From the NCBI RefSeq assembly GCF_016865425.1, contig NZ_AP023355.1, positions 1-64,000 on the forward strand: 64,000 nt of DNA, in the 5' to 3' direction. The notes below the pieces were generated by a model. The model was given only the letters and a program-made list of their open reading frames with translations, ran no database searches and was not told the origin of the DNA. Shown here piece after piece: positions 1-9,022 of the stretch. Source of the DNA: Actinocatenispora thailandica. GTDB taxonomy: Bacteria > Actinomycetota > Actinomycetes > Mycobacteriales > Micromonosporaceae. Each line of letters starts with the position of its first letter. Positions within the stretch are counted from its first letter, which is position 1. The position numbers were made by a program, and so were the translations under genes.

Positions 1-414
1 CGCGGAGGTCCGCACGCTCTTCGCCAGCCACGGCACCGACGACGAGCCCAGCGGTACCGCGATCATCCAGGAGACGACCAGCACCGCGATGATCGACACG
101 GCGGCGCCGCCGAGGTCGTCGACCACCTGCACCCCGCGGCTCAGGATCGAGCGGCGGATCCGGGTACCGAGCATCGCGGCGAGCGCCTGCAGCAGCACGG
201 CGAGGATCAGTACGGTGGCGAGCGAGACGACGACCCGCATCGCCGGGGTGTGGAAGTGGTCGGCGGTGATCGGGGTCAGCTGCAGGCCGATCAGCGCGCC
301 GCCGATGAAGCCGACGAACGACAGGATGCCGACCACGAAGCCCTGCCGGTAGCCGTTGATGGCGAACAGGATCGCCAACACCACGACCACGATGTCGACG
401 ACGCTGCCGTACAC
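1..414 (-). CDS. marP: MarP-like periplasmic serine protease, N-terminal CvpA membrane domain (partial)
   Basis: Partial gene: only the first 138 codons are present and the rest lies beyond position 1. It starts with GTG at 414, with GAGGGGG as ribosome site just upstream on the minus strand. The visible part has four hydrophobic segments (about residues 5-25, 30-50, 66-88 and 107-125) and ends in a VPWLAKS segment, the layout of the CvpA domain that anchors MarP. In the family this domain precedes a chymotrypsin-like protease needed for acid and oxidative stress resistance. The neighbours NUDIX, TlpA-like and nth repeat the order seen around M. tuberculosis Rv3671c. The catalytic domain cannot be checked, so a stand-alone CvpA protein remains possible. 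Confidence 0.8.
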   Translation of the reverse strand, partial: MYGSVVDIVVVVLAILFAINGYRQGFVVGILSFVGFIGGALIGLQLTPITADHFHTPAMRVVVSLATVLILAVLLQALAAMLGTRIRRSILSRGVQVVDDLGGAAVSIIAVLVVSWMIAVPLGSSSVPWLAKSVRTSA

Positions 415-487
415 CCTGGGTCCCCCTCGCCTTGGCGTCCCGGTCGTGGGGTGCCGGGCCGACCAGGTGCCGGCCGGGCGAGATCCG

Positions 488-904
488 CTAGGAGACCTCG
501 ATGACCCCGGTCATGTGCTGCCTCGTGTGATAGGTGCACACGAAGTCATACCGTCCGGCCGACGAAAGATCCACCTCGACCTCGCCCGGCTTGCCCTTTT
601 TTACCATTCCGGTGGTGGCGTGCAGTTTCGTGACTTCCAGATCGTGCGGGGTCGCACCCGTCGTGACCAGCCTGATCTCCAACTTCCCCGGATGCGCCTT
701 GATCACGTTCGGGGTGAACTGCATGTTCTCGTCACCCTTGACCGTGATGTGCTGGACGCCGCCCGAGCCGGCGGTCGCCGTACCGACCCGGTCGCCGGCC
801 GACGAGCCGCCGTGCACGCCGCTGCCGTGCGCCCCCGCGAACCCGCATCCGCCGGCCGTGAGCACCGCACCGAGCAGCGCCACCGGGATCACCATCTTCC
901 GCAT
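488..904 (-). CDS. Cupredoxin-domain lipoprotein (plastocyanin-like)
   Basis: A 138-residue protein with a lipoprotein signal ending in LTAGGC (Cys20), so it should be tethered outside the membrane. After a Gly/Ser/His-rich linker (residues 21-50) comes one cupredoxin-type beta domain. Type 1 copper ligands can be proposed as His87 (TPHDL), Cys123, His126 and Met131 (FVCTYHTRQHM). This matches small blue-copper proteins of Gram-positive bacteria that carry electrons or hold copper. The gene lies between the NUDIX and marP-like genes on the same strand, with 73 bp on both sides. Its redox partner is unknown. Confidence 0.85.
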   Translation of the reverse strand: MRKMVIPVALLGAVLTAGGCGFAGAHGSGVHGGSSAGDRVGTATAGSGGVQHITVKGDENMQFTPNVIKAHPGKLEIRLVTTGATPHDLEVTKLHATTGMVKKGKPGEVEVDLSSAGRYDFVCTYHTRQHMTGVIEVS

Positions 905-976
905 CAGCCCAGCCTAGAAGCCGGGTCGGGGCGCCCCGACGCGGGTCGGAGCCGGTCGCTGCGACCGGGGCCCGGG

Positions 977-1624
977 TCAGAAGCCCGGCGGCAGCGGCTC
1001 GACGCGGGCGGTGTCCCACGGCCGGGACCAGCCGCCGAGGTCGAGCAACCGGGACAGCACGCCGCCGGTGAACCCCCACACCAGCATCCCGTCCAGCCGG
1101 AACGCGGCACCCACGTACCCGCTCGGATGGCGCACCCGCAGCCGGTTGGTCGGATCGGCCAGCCCGGCCAGCGGCAACCGCGCCACCCGGGCCACCTCGC
1201 CCGGGTCGAGTTCGGCGAACCCGTGCGGCGACCGCCACCAGGCCAGCACCGGGGTGACCCGGAAGTCCGAGACGTTCAGGTACAGCTCCGGCATGGTGCC
1301 GACCACCTGCACGGTGTCGGGCCGGACGCCGACCTCCTCGGCGGCCTCCCGCAGCGCGGTACCGGCGGGGCCGCCGTCGGCCGGTTCGGCGCCACCGCCC
1401 GGGAACGCGCACTGGCCGGGGTGGTGCCGCAGCGTGCTGGCGCGTTGCAGGATCACCACGTCCGGCCCGGCCGGGCCGTCCGCGAGCAGGATCAGCACCG
1501 CGCTGCGCCGGGCGGACGAGACCGGCGAGCCGAACGTCTCCGGCCGCAGCGCCCCGACCCGGGTCAGCAGCGGCTGCCACCAGCCCGGCAGCTCCGTCGC
1601 GGGGTCGCCCGCCACCGCGCTCAT
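977..1624 (-). CDS. NUDIX hydrolase, CoA pyrophosphatase-like
   Basis: A 215-residue NUDIX protein. The catalytic helix carries REAAEEVG (residues 92-99) after a GGG loop at 76-78. The first glutamate of the textbook Nudix box is not in its usual place, with Asp83 close to it. The family hydrolyses nucleoside diphosphates linked to another group. This branch, found next to nth and a TlpA-like gene in actinobacteria, is usually annotated as a coenzyme A or acyl-CoA pyrophosphatase. The gene starts 43 bp after the tlpA-like stop and probably belongs to the same transcript. No strong ribosome site precedes the chosen ATG, and a GTG four codons later is an alternative. Confidence 0.85.
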   Translation of the reverse strand: MSAVAGDPATELPGWWQPLLTRVGALRPETFGSPVSSARRSAVLILLADGPAGPDVVILQRASTLRHHPGQCAFPGGGAEPADGGPAGTALREAAEEVGVRPDTVQVVGTMPELYLNVSDFRVTPVLAWWRSPHGFAELDPGEVARVARLPLAGLADPTNRLRVRHPSGYVGAAFRLDGMLVWGFTGGVLSRLLDLGGWSRPWDTARVEPLPPGF

Positions 1625-1667
1625 CGCCGCCGCCGGCCGGTCGGGCCGATCCTGCTGCCCCGGGCGA

Positions 1668-2321
1668 TCATCCCAGCTCCTTGCGGACCAGCGCGGCGAG
1701 CGAGCCGGCGGTCAGCGCGGTCGAGTTGTACGTGTAGGCCAGGGTGCCGTCGGCGCGCAGCAGCAGGGTCAGCGGCAACGCGGACCGGTGCACGCCGGCG
1801 AGCAGCCGCTGCTTCGGGTCGTACAGGGTGGGCAGCCGGACGCCCGCGGCCTGCGCGAACGACAGCCCGGCGTCGGTGGTGTCCCGGGTGTCCACGGTGA
1901 GCACCACGACCTCGGGGTGCTTCTTCGCGTACGCCTGGATCTGCGGCAGCTCCTGCCGGCACGGCGGGCACCAGGACGCCCACACGTTGATCACCGTCGG
2001 CTTGCCGTACGCCCGGTCCAGCCGCATCGAGCGGCCGTCGTGCGCGCAGGTCAGCGTCACCGCCGGTGGCTTCGGCGTGCCGGTGGCCGGGCCGCGCGGG
2101 GTCGGGCAGGCGGTGAACCAGCCGGCCGCCGAACCGCTGGCGGACGACTGCTTCGCCGGCTGCCCGCCGGACCCGCTCCGGTCGTTGCCGCCGCACGCCG
2201 CCAACGCCGCGAGCAGCACGAACACCGCACCCGACAGCAGCAGGCCGCGCCCGGCGCCGCCGGGCACCGCGGACGTCCACCGGCGTACGGGTCGCCGGCC
2301 GGTCGGTCGACCAGCGGTCAC
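1668..2321 (-). CDS. TlpA-like membrane-anchored thioredoxin-fold lipoprotein
   Basis: 217 residues from a GTG at 2321 that overlaps the nth stop as GTGA, so translation is probably coupled to nth. An arginine-rich start and a hydrophobic stretch (about 27-42) end in LAAC, with Cys43 as the likely lipidated cysteine. The thioredoxin fold follows, with the WCPPC active site (Cys118/Cys121) and the cis-Pro region near ALPLTLL. Such ResA/TlpA/CcsX-like proteins reduce disulfides outside the membrane, for example in cytochrome c maturation. Two further cysteines (72 and 92) sit before the active site and could pair. The true substrate is not visible. Confidence 0.9.
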   Translation of the reverse strand: MTAGRPTGRRPVRRWTSAVPGGAGRGLLLSGAVFVLLAALAACGGNDRSGSGGQPAKQSSASGSAAGWFTACPTPRGPATGTPKPPAVTLTCAHDGRSMRLDRAYGKPTVINVWASWCPPCRQELPQIQAYAKKHPEVVVLTVDTRDTTDAGLSFAQAAGVRLPTLYDPKQRLLAGVHRSALPLTLLLRADGTLAYTYNSTALTAGSLAALVRKELG

Positions 2322-3082
2322 GGTGCCGGGACGCCGGCGGCGGCGGCGAGCTCGGCGACCCGCGGGCCCTTCAGCAGCTTCCCGGCCGCCACCGGGTCGG
2401 TCGGCCCGGCGCCGTACGACGGGCAGAGCTTGGCCAACGTGCACGCGCCGCAGGCCGGCTTGCGGGCGTGGCAGACCCGCCGGCCGTGGAAGATCACCCG
2501 GTGCGACAGCATCGTCCAGTCGCGCTTCTCGAACAGGTCGCCGACCGCGAACTCGATCTTGACCGGGTCGGTCTCGGCGGTCCACCGCCAGCGGCCGACC
2601 AGCCGGGCGAAGTGCGTGTCGACGGTGATGCCGGGAACGTCGAACGCGTTGCCGAGGATCACGTTCGCGGTCTTGCGGCCCATCCCGGGCAGCGCCACCA
2701 GGTCGGTCAGCCGGCCCGGCACCTCGCCGTCGTACTTCTCCACCAGCGCGGCACCGAGCTTGATCAGCGAGGTCGTCTTGTTCCGGTAGAAACCGGTCGG
2801 CCGGATCAGCTCCTCCAGCTCGGCCCGGTCGGCGCCGGCGTAGTCGGCCGCCGTCGGGTAGCGCGCGAACAGCTTCGGCGTGACCTCGTTGATCTTCTTG
2901 TCGGTCGACTGCGCGGACAGGATGGTGGCCACCGCGAGCTGCAGCGGGTTGGTGAAGTCGAGCTCGCAGTGCGCGTCCGGGTGCGTCTCGGCGAGGATGC
3001 GCCCCATTCGCCGGGCTCGCCGCTTCAGTGACAGCGGGCTCTCCGCGTCGGCCGCCGGGTCGGCCTTCGTCTCTCGGGTCAC
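2318..3082 (-). CDS. nth: Endonuclease III (DNA glycosylase/AP lyase)
   Basis: A 254-residue base-excision repair enzyme that removes oxidised pyrimidines and cleaves abasic sites. The helix-hairpin-helix [10 protein letters not shown] holds the catalytic Lys137, and VDTH gives the catalytic Asp155. The C-terminal iron-sulfur cluster motif C-x6-C-x2-C-x5-C is complete (Cys204, 211, 214, 220). The length is slightly above the E. coli enzyme because of extensions at both ends. It is the first gene of a minus-strand group nth - tlpA-like - NUDIX - cupredoxin - marP, an order conserved in actinobacteria apart from the cupredoxin. Confidence 0.97.
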   Translation of the reverse strand: MTRETKADPAADAESPLSLKRRARRMGRILAETHPDAHCELDFTNPLQLAVATILSAQSTDKKINEVTPKLFARYPTAADYAGADRAELEELIRPTGFYRNKTTSLIKLGAALVEKYDGEVPGRLTDLVALPGMGRKTANVILGNAFDVPGITVDTHFARLVGRWRWTAETDPVKIEFAVGDLFEKRDWTMLSHRVIFHGRRVCHARKPACGACTLAKLCPSYGAGPTDPVAAGKLLKGPRVAELAAAAGVPAP

Positions 3083-3342
3083 CCGCCGAGCCTACGTCGA
3101 GGCACCGACAGCACCGCCGGGTCGGGTGCCGGCAGTGCGCCGGGCCGGGTACCGCCATGCCGGCCGGGCGCCGGCCCGGGGACCGCCGTGCCGGCCGGGC
3201 GCCGGGCGCCGGGCCGGCACCACCGGGCCGGGCCGACGGCGCCGCCGAAGCGGGATGCCAGTCGTGGAGATCACCGGGCACGGAGCGTGAAGGTGGCGCG
3301 GGCCCCTTCCCTGCCCGTACGGGCCGACAGTAGCGTCGCCGT

Positions 3343-4632
3343 GTGTCCTCACCTGTCACCCTCGCCGTCGTCGGCGCCGGAAGCCGCGGCAACGCGTACG
3401 CCCGCTGGGCGCTGGAGCACCCCGACCGGGCCCGCGTGGTCGCGGTGGCCGAGCCCCGCGACGCGCGCCGCGAACGGTTCGCCGCCGAACACCAGATCCC
3501 GGCCGAGCATGCCTACCCCGACTGGCAGTCCCTGGCCCGCCGGCTCGCCGCCGACCCGTCGCTCGTCGATGCCGTCCTGGTCTGCACCCAGGACCGGATG
3601 CACACCGAGCCGGTACTCGAATTCCTGAAGCACGGCCGGCACGTGCTGGTGGAGAAGCCGCTCGCGCCGACCGAGACGGAGTGCCGGCAGCTGGTCGGCG
3701 CCGCCGAGGCGGCCGGCGTGCTGTTCGCGGTCGGCCACGTGATGCGCTACACGCCCTACACCCAGGCGGTGAAGCGGGTCGTCGACGACGGGCTGCTCGG
3801 TGAGGTGATGAGTGTGCAGCACCTGGAGCCGGTCGGGTACTGGCACCAGGCCCACTCGTACGTCCGGGGCAACTGGCGGCGTGCCGACGAGTCGACGTTC
3901 ATGCTGCTGGCCAAGTCCTGCCACGACATCGACTGGCTGCAGTACGTGCTGGGCGAGGCGCCGACGCGGGTGTCCAGCTTCGGCCGGCTGTCGCACTTCA
4001 CCCCGGAGCACAAGCCGGCCGGGGCCGCCGACCGGTGCCTGGACTGCGCGGTCGAGCCGGACTGCCCGTTCTCGGCGAAGCGGTTCTACTTCGACCGGCT
4101 CGTGCAGGGCGACCGGGGTTGGCCGATCGACGTGCTGGTCGACGAGTTCACCGCCGACGCGCTCGGCGACGCGCTGCGGCACGGCCCGTACGGCCGGTGC
4201 GTGTACGACAGCGACAACGACGTGGTGGACCACCAGGTGGTGAACATGGAGTACCCGTCGGGTGCGACCGCGGTGTTCACCATGACCGGGTTCAGCGCGC
4301 ACGGTCACCGGCAGACCAAGCTGTTCGGTACCCGGGGCGAGCTGACCGGCGACGGCGAGAAGCTCGACGTGTACGACTTCCTCACCGACACGCATCGCGT
4401 CATCGACACCACCACGATCGGGGACGCCAGCGCGGCCGGCGGGCACGGCGGCGGGGACGCCGGCCTGATGGACGCGTTCGTCTCGGCGCTGGAGACCGGG
4501 GACGCGTCGCGGATCGCGTCCGGCCCGCGTGACTCGTTGACCAGCCATCTGACCGTGTTCGCGGCGGAGCGGGCGCGGCTGCGCGGCAGCGTCGAGCCGG
4601 TGTCGCCGCCGCTGGAACTCATCGTCGGCTGA
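3343..4632 (+). CDS. Gfo/Idh/MocA-family NAD(P)-dependent oxidoreductase
   Basis: A 429-residue soluble enzyme. The N-terminal Rossmann fold shows VVGAGSRGNAYA (about residues 8-19), followed by the family's HVLVEKPLAP motif, where the lysine is normally catalytic. The second domain holds a conserved AKSCHDIDWLQY stretch and a cysteine group (RCLDCAVEPDCPF) seen in a subset of these enzymes. Family members oxidise or reduce sugars, inositols or their derivatives. The substrate is not predictable here, but the sugar/glycerophosphate-type importer downstream fits carbohydrate use. The GTG start has no clear Shine-Dalgarno sequence; a TAGCGT box ends 6 bp before it, so the mRNA may be nearly leaderless. 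A strong hairpin follows the gene. Confidence 0.9.
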   Translation: MSSPVTLAVVGAGSRGNAYARWALEHPDRARVVAVAEPRDARRERFAAEHQIPAEHAYPDWQSLARRLAADPSLVDAVLVCTQDRMHTEPVLEFLKHGRHVLVEKPLAPTETECRQLVGAAEAAGVLFAVGHVMRYTPYTQAVKRVVDDGLLGEVMSVQHLEPVGYWHQAHSYVRGNWRRADESTFMLLAKSCHDIDWLQYVLGEAPTRVSSFGRLSHFTPEHKPAGAADRCLDCAVEPDCPFSAKRFYFDRLVQGDRGWPIDVLVDEFTADALGDALRHGPYGRCVYDSDNDVVDHQVVNMEYPSGATAVFTMTGFSAHGHRQTKLFGTRGELTGDGEKLDVYDFLTDTHRVIDTTTIGDASAAGGHGGGDAGLMDAFVSALETGDASRIASGPRDSLTSHLTVFAAERARLRGSVEPVSPPLELIVG

Positions 4633-4670
4633 CGTCCGGCGCGATCTTCGCGCCAGCCCGGGACAGCTGC

Positions 4671-4717
4671 CACCAGCGCCGTGCCCGCTTCCGATCGAAG
4701 CGGCCACGGCGCTGGTG
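4671..4717 (+). terminator. Hairpin terminator after the oxidoreductase gene
   Basis: Two perfectly complementary arms, caccagcgccgtg (4671-4683) and cacggcgctggtg (4705-4717), enclose a second complementary pair, ccgcttc/gaagcgg (4685-4703). Together they make about 20 paired bases with one C-C mismatch and a short loop. It lies 39 bp after the stop codon. There is no long T-run, as is common for terminators in high-GC actinomycetes. Confidence 0.8.
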
Positions 4718-4837
4718 CGTTTCGTGCTGCGTGCATCCCGGGTCGCGCACCGTGGGCCGCGGCGGCCGTCCGGCGCGGGTGGCGGAGCGCTCGCCGAAGT
4801 GGCGCTGGGAAGGGTCTTGCTCGCCGGTTTCGGCGAT

Positions 4838-4874
4838 GTTAACTTTGCGTGATCCAAACGGATTCTCGTGTTAG
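4838..4874 (+). promoter_or_regulatory. Candidate promoter/regulatory region of the Ugp-like operon
   Basis: The only AT-richer stretch in the 351-bp gap between 4632 and 4984. It contains three consecutive 11-nt blocks starting GTTAACT, GTGATCC and GGATTCT, spaced like the direct repeats of a Streptomyces PHO box (consensus GTTCACC), though the match is weak after the first block. A possible -35/-10 pair is TTGCGT (4845-4850) and TGTTAG (4869-4874), 18 bp apart. The rest of the gap, apart from the upstream hairpin, shows nothing else I can name. Confidence 0.35.
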
Positions 4875-4983
4875 AAGTCTCAAGAACGCTGGTCGTCAGG
4901 GGTACGTCTCGGCTGCGGTCAGCGTCCCCGGGGCCGGTCGTCTCGGCTCTGGCGGCCGGACCTGAGAGCGACGGAGGGCTCGG

Positions 4984-5946
4984 ATGTCAGCGGTCGACGC
5001 CCCGGCCGGTGCCCGTTCCGGCGACACGGCCGGTGCCGGCGACCGGCCGCCCCCGCCCCGCCGGCGGCGGCCCCGGCACCTCCGCGAGTACCTGCTGTTC
5101 CTCGCGTTCATCGTGCCGAACTTCTTCTTCGTCATCGTGTTCGCCTACTGGCCGGTCCTCTACAACGCGTACCTGAGCCTGACCAGCTGGAACATGTTGG
5201 CGCCGGTGAAGGAGTTCGTCGGGCTGGCCAACTACACCGACCTGCTGACCGACGGCGACTTCCTGGACACGCTGCGGATCACCGTGGTCTTCGTGCTCGG
5301 GATCGTGCTCGGCAGCATGGTGCTGGGCCTGGCGATCGCGGTCCTGCTCAACGAGCGGCTGGTCGGTCGCGGCTTCGTCCGGACCATGGCGTTCGCGCCG
5401 CACATCCTGTCCGGCGCGGCGATCGGCACCATCTGGCTGTTCATCTTCGACCCGAACTACGGCCTGCTGCGGCCGATCTTCGGGGTGGCCGGACTCGCCT
5501 CGCCGAACTGGATGACCAGCTCCACGTGGGCGCTGCCCGGTCTGATCATCGTCTACCTGTGGAAGAACATGGGGTTCATCGCCACCGTGTACCTCGCCGG
5601 CCTGCAGAACGTGCCGCGCGAGCTGTACGAGGCGGCGGCGATCGACGGATCCGGCCCGTGGCACACGTTCCGGAAGATCACCTTCCCGATGCTGTCGCCG
5701 GTCACGTTCTTCCTGGTGATCACCACGACGATCGGCACCTTCCAGGCCTTCGACATCATCGCCCTGATGACCGGCGGCGGGCCGGGCAACTCGACCACGA
5801 TCCTGAGCTGGTTCATCTACCAGCAGGCGTTCAAGGCGTTCGACGCCGGCCACGCGGCAGCCGCCGCGATGCTGATGTTCGTCGTCCTGATCATCATCAC
5901 CGCGCTGCAGGCCCGGTTCCTCGAACGGAAGGTGCACTACCGGTGA
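4984..5946 (+). CDS. ABC transporter permease, MalF/UgpA family
   Basis: A 320-residue inner-membrane permease. A proline/arginine-rich cytoplasmic start (about 1-32) is followed by six hydrophobic segments. The EAA loop that docks on the ATPase is visible around residues 216-240 (ELYEAAAIDGSGPWHTF). It forms a heterodimer with the next gene's product to import a sugar-like solute. Its stop overlaps the next start as GTGA. Together with the binding protein and a glycerophosphodiesterase, the set resembles ugpA-ugpE-ugpB-ugpQ. No ATPase gene is present, so a shared MsiK/UgpC-type ATPase is likely encoded elsewhere. Confidence 0.93.
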   Translation: MSAVDAPAGARSGDTAGAGDRPPPPRRRRPRHLREYLLFLAFIVPNFFFVIVFAYWPVLYNAYLSLTSWNMLAPVKEFVGLANYTDLLTDGDFLDTLRITVVFVLGIVLGSMVLGLAIAVLLNERLVGRGFVRTMAFAPHILSGAAIGTIWLFIFDPNYGLLRPIFGVAGLASPNWMTSSTWALPGLIIVYLWKNMGFIATVYLAGLQNVPRELYEAAAIDGSGPWHTFRKITFPMLSPVTFFLVITTTIGTFQAFDIIALMTGGGPGNSTTILSWFIYQQAFKAFDAGHAAAAAMLMFVVLIIITALQARFLERKVHYR

Positions 5947-6806
5947 CGACCTCCACTGTGGACAGTCCGGCGCGGCGGCCCAGCCGCGGCGGCCGGGTGG
6001 TCCGGTACGTGCTGCTCGTGGTGCTGGCCTGCGTGGTGCTGGGGCCGATCTACTGGCTCGTCACCTCGGCGCTCAAACCGACCGCGGACATCTACACCTA
6101 CCCGCCCACCTGGCTGCCGAACCCGCTGCACCTGCGCTGGGCGAACTTCGCGGACGCCTGGCACGCGGCGCCGTTCGGCCGGTTCTTCCTCAACTCGCTG
6201 ATCGTCACCGCGATCGGCACCGCCGGCGAGATGCTGTGCGCCACGCTCTGCGCGTACGCCTTCGCGTTCCTGCGGTTCCCGTTCAAGAAGGTGCTGTTCG
6301 GGATCCTGCTCGGCGCGATGATGGTGCCCGGCCACGTGACGCTGCTGCCGAACTACCTGACCATCTCCGACCTCGGCTGGATCAACACCTACCAGGGTCT
6401 GATCTTCCCCGGCCTGGGGTCGGTGTTCGCCACGTTCCTGTTGCGGCAGCACATGCTGACGCTGCCGGGGGAGGTGCTGGACGCGGCGAAGGTCGACGGT
6501 GCCGGCCACCTGCGCACCATGTTCCGGGTGGTACTGCCGCTGTCCAGGCCGATGCTGATCACCGCCGGCGTGATCACCCTGGTGGCCAAGTGGAACGACT
6601 TCATCTGGCCGCTGATCGTCACCAACTCGACCAACATGCGCACCGTCCCCATCGGACTGTTGTTCCTCAAGACCCAGGAGGGCTACAACAACTGGGGAGC
6701 GATCATGGCCGCCACCGTCCTGGTCATCGTGCCCGTGCTGGTCGTCTTCTTCTTCGCGCAGCGACAGATCGTCGCCGGCCTCACCCAGGGCGCCACCAAG
6801 GGCTGA
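5943..6806 (+). CDS. ABC transporter permease, MalG/UgpE family
   Basis: A 287-residue permease starting at GTG 5943, overlapping the upstream stop (GTGA); longer in-frame upstream starts would run inside the previous gene. Hydrophobic segments begin at about residue 20 and continue to the C-terminus. The EAA loop reads EVLDAAKVDGAGHLRTM, the ATPase contact. The closing GLTQGATKG is typical of this subfamily. It works as the partner of the permease just upstream in an importer for a polyol, sugar or glycerophosphate. Confidence 0.93.
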   Translation: MTTSTVDSPARRPSRGGRVVRYVLLVVLACVVLGPIYWLVTSALKPTADIYTYPPTWLPNPLHLRWANFADAWHAAPFGRFFLNSLIVTAIGTAGEMLCATLCAYAFAFLRFPFKKVLFGILLGAMMVPGHVTLLPNYLTISDLGWINTYQGLIFPGLGSVFATFLLRQHMLTLPGEVLDAAKVDGAGHLRTMFRVVLPLSRPMLITAGVITLVAKWNDFIWPLIVTNSTNMRTVPIGLLFLKTQEGYNNWGAIMAATVLVIVPVLVVFFFAQRQIVAGLTQGATKG

Positions 6807-6864
6807 GCGCCACCATCCACATTGGACTCCCACCATCGACGTGGGTACGGAAACGGAGAACACC

Positions 6865-8220
6865 ATGGTTGCTCCTGCCCGGCTGAGCCGACGCACGCTG
6901 CTGGCCGCGTCCGGCGGTGCGGCACTCGCCCTGACCGCCGCCGGTTGCGGTGGTGGTAGCGGCGGCAACGGCTTCGCCCAGGCGTCCGGCGACAAGGTCC
7001 CGGACGAGTACGCCAAGCGCACCCGCGTGGTGGTCTGGCACGCGTACTCCGGGAACCCCGGTACCGCGCTGGCCGAGCTGGCGAAGCGGTTCAACGAGTC
7101 GCAGTCCGACGTGTACGTGGAGGCCCAGTTCCAGGGCAGCTACGACGAGACGGCGCAGAAGGTGACCGCCGCGGTGCAGGCCAGGAAGATCCCCGACCTG
7201 GTCACCTTCTCCGAGGTCAACTGGCACAACTTCTACCTCAACGACCTGCTGGAGCCGCTGGACGGCTACTTCGGGTCGGGGCTGAAGCGCTCCGCCTACA
7301 ACCAGAAGCTGCTGTCCGAGGGCGTGCTCAAGGACAAGCTGTGGTGGCTGCCGCTGGCCCGCTCGACGCCGATCTTCTACTACAACAAGACGCTGTTCCA
7401 CAAGGCGGGCCTGCCCGACCGCGGGCCCGCCAGCTGGGACGAGTGGTACGGCTGGGCCAAGCAGATCAAGGGCCTGAAGGTCAAGGGCAAGCAGGTCAAG
7501 ATGGAGGCGTACCAGAAGATCGACGGGGACTGGCAGTTCCAGGGGTCGGTCTGGCAGTGGGGCGGCGCGTACTCCAACGGTCTGAACGTCGCGATCGACC
7601 AGGATCCCGCCGTCGCCGCCGGCGAGTGGCAGCGCAAGCTGATCTTCCAGGACAAGCTGGCCTACATGGCCGACAGCCCCAGCGTCGACTTCCAGAACCA
7701 GCTGATCGCCACCCTGGTCACCTCCACCGGCGGGCTGCAGAGCATGACGGAGGCGGCGAAGCAGGGCAAGTGGGAGGTCGGCACCGCGTTCGTACCCAAG
7801 AAGGAGCAGCAGGTCGTGCCGACCGGCGGCGGCGGCTTCGGGATGCTCGCGTACTCGCCGAAGGACCGCAAGCAGGCGGCGTGGAAGTTCGTCGAGTTCT
7901 GCGGCAAGCCGGCGAACTCGGCCTACTGGACGCTGACCACCGGCTACCTGCCGGTGATCGACGCCGCCGTCGACGAGCCCGACCTGAAGAAGCGGCTGGC
8001 CGACGACCCGAACTTCTCCACCGCCGTCAAGCAGCTCGACATCGTCCGCAAGGAGGACGAGGTGCGGCTGATGGTGCCGAACGCCAACATCCTCATCTAC
8101 ACCGGGCTGCAGAAGATCTGGACCAACAACACGCCGGCCAAGCAGGTCTTCGCCGACGTGGCGGGCCAGCTCAAGAAGGCCACCGACAAGGTACGCAAGA
8201 ACATCGAGAAGCACGTCTGA
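6865..8220 (+). CDS. Extracellular solute-binding lipoprotein, UgpB-like
   Basis: The ATG at 6865 is chosen over a GTG at 6841 because a GGAG ribosome site sits 6 bp before it. The 451-residue protein begins with SRRTLLAA followed by a hydrophobic run and the lipobox LTAAGC, so export may use the Tat route before lipidation. The mature part has the family-1 binding-protein pattern, including RSTPIFYYNKTLF and AGLPDRGPASWDEW, close to the ligand-contact region of UgpB-type proteins. It lies 58 bp after the permease genes and delivers ligand to them. Glycerol-3-phosphate or a glycerophosphodiester is the favoured ligand because of the adjacent phosphodiesterase, but sugars cannot be excluded. 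Confidence 0.92.
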   Translation: MVAPARLSRRTLLAASGGAALALTAAGCGGGSGGNGFAQASGDKVPDEYAKRTRVVVWHAYSGNPGTALAELAKRFNESQSDVYVEAQFQGSYDETAQKVTAAVQARKIPDLVTFSEVNWHNFYLNDLLEPLDGYFGSGLKRSAYNQKLLSEGVLKDKLWWLPLARSTPIFYYNKTLFHKAGLPDRGPASWDEWYGWAKQIKGLKVKGKQVKMEAYQKIDGDWQFQGSVWQWGGAYSNGLNVAIDQDPAVAAGEWQRKLIFQDKLAYMADSPSVDFQNQLIATLVTSTGGLQSMTEAAKQGKWEVGTAFVPKKEQQVVPTGGGGFGMLAYSPKDRKQAAWKFVEFCGKPANSAYWTLTTGYLPVIDAAVDEPDLKKRLADDPNFSTAVKQLDIVRKEDEVRLMVPNANILIYTGLQKIWTNNTPAKQVFADVAGQLKKATDKVRKNIEKHV

Positions 8221-8307
8221 TGTTCCACTGTGGACGGTACGGCGCGACGGCCGTCGCCGGTCGTCGCGCCGGCGCCGGCAGGTCGAGCGAGGAAGAGGGC
8301 GGCAAGC

Positions 8308-8979
8308 ATGTCTGACCGGATCCGGATCATCGGCCACCGCGGCGCGCTCGGCCTGGAGCCGGAGAACACGCTGCGCTCCTTCCGCCGGGCCCAGCAGGCC
8401 GGCGCCGACGAGGTGGAACTCGACATCCGGCTCTCCGCCGACGGCCGGCTCGTCGTCGTGCACGACGCCACGGTCGACCGCACCACCGACGGCACCGGCC
8501 CCGTCGCCGACCTCACCCTCGCCCAGCTACGGTCGCTGGACGCCGGCGACGGCGAACGCATACCCACCTACGCCGAGGTGCTCGCGGCGATCGACCTCCC
8601 GGTACAGACCGAGATCAAGGCGATCGAGGCGGTACCCGCGTTCGCCGCGCTGGTGCGCGAGCAGGACCTCACCGGCCGCGTGTACGCCGCCTCACACCAC
8701 GCCGAGATCCTCGCCGCGGTGCGCGCCGCGGTACCGGAGGTGCCACGGGCGCTGATCCTGCCGTCCTCGCCGGCCGACGCGGTCGAGCAGGCCCGCGCCG
8801 TCGACGCCCGCTGGCTCGCCCTCGGCATCCGCAACCTCACCGCGGACCTCGTGGACGCGGTGCACGACGCCGGCATCGCCATCGACGCCTGGCCGGTGCC
8901 GGACCCGGCGACCCTGGACCGGGCCCGCGCCCTCGGCGTCGCCGCCGTCACCACCGACAACCCGCACCTGCTCGCCTGA
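8308..8979 (+). CDS. Glycerophosphodiester phosphodiesterase
   Basis: Start ATG 8308 is chosen because GAGGAAGAGGG precedes it; a start at 8230 would add 26 residues without family similarity. The 223-residue protein shows GHRG (residues 9-12), ENTL (19-22) and ELDIRLSADG...VVHDATVDRTTDG, which supply the two histidines, glutamate and aspartate that bind metal in GDPD enzymes. It has no signal peptide, so it should act in the cytoplasm, as UgpQ does, splitting imported glycerophosphodiesters into glycerol-3-phosphate and an alcohol. It closes the Ugp-like operon. WPVPDPATLDRA near the end is also typical. Confidence 0.93.
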   Translation: MSDRIRIIGHRGALGLEPENTLRSFRRAQQAGADEVELDIRLSADGRLVVVHDATVDRTTDGTGPVADLTLAQLRSLDAGDGERIPTYAEVLAAIDLPVQTEIKAIEAVPAFAALVREQDLTGRVYAASHHAEILAAVRAAVPEVPRALILPSSPADAVEQARAVDARWLALGIRNLTADLVDAVHDAGIAIDAWPVPDPATLDRARALGVAAVTTDNPHLLA

Positions 8980-9022
8980 CGGCCGGCGCGGGAGGCGCCG
9001 GCCCGGCCGCGCGGAGATGTTC

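Noticed and set aside
3083-3342. GC-rich divergent gap with two copies of a gccggccgggcgccgg sequence
   Set aside because: The repeats are simple sequence typical of this GC content; no operator or promoter could be defended.
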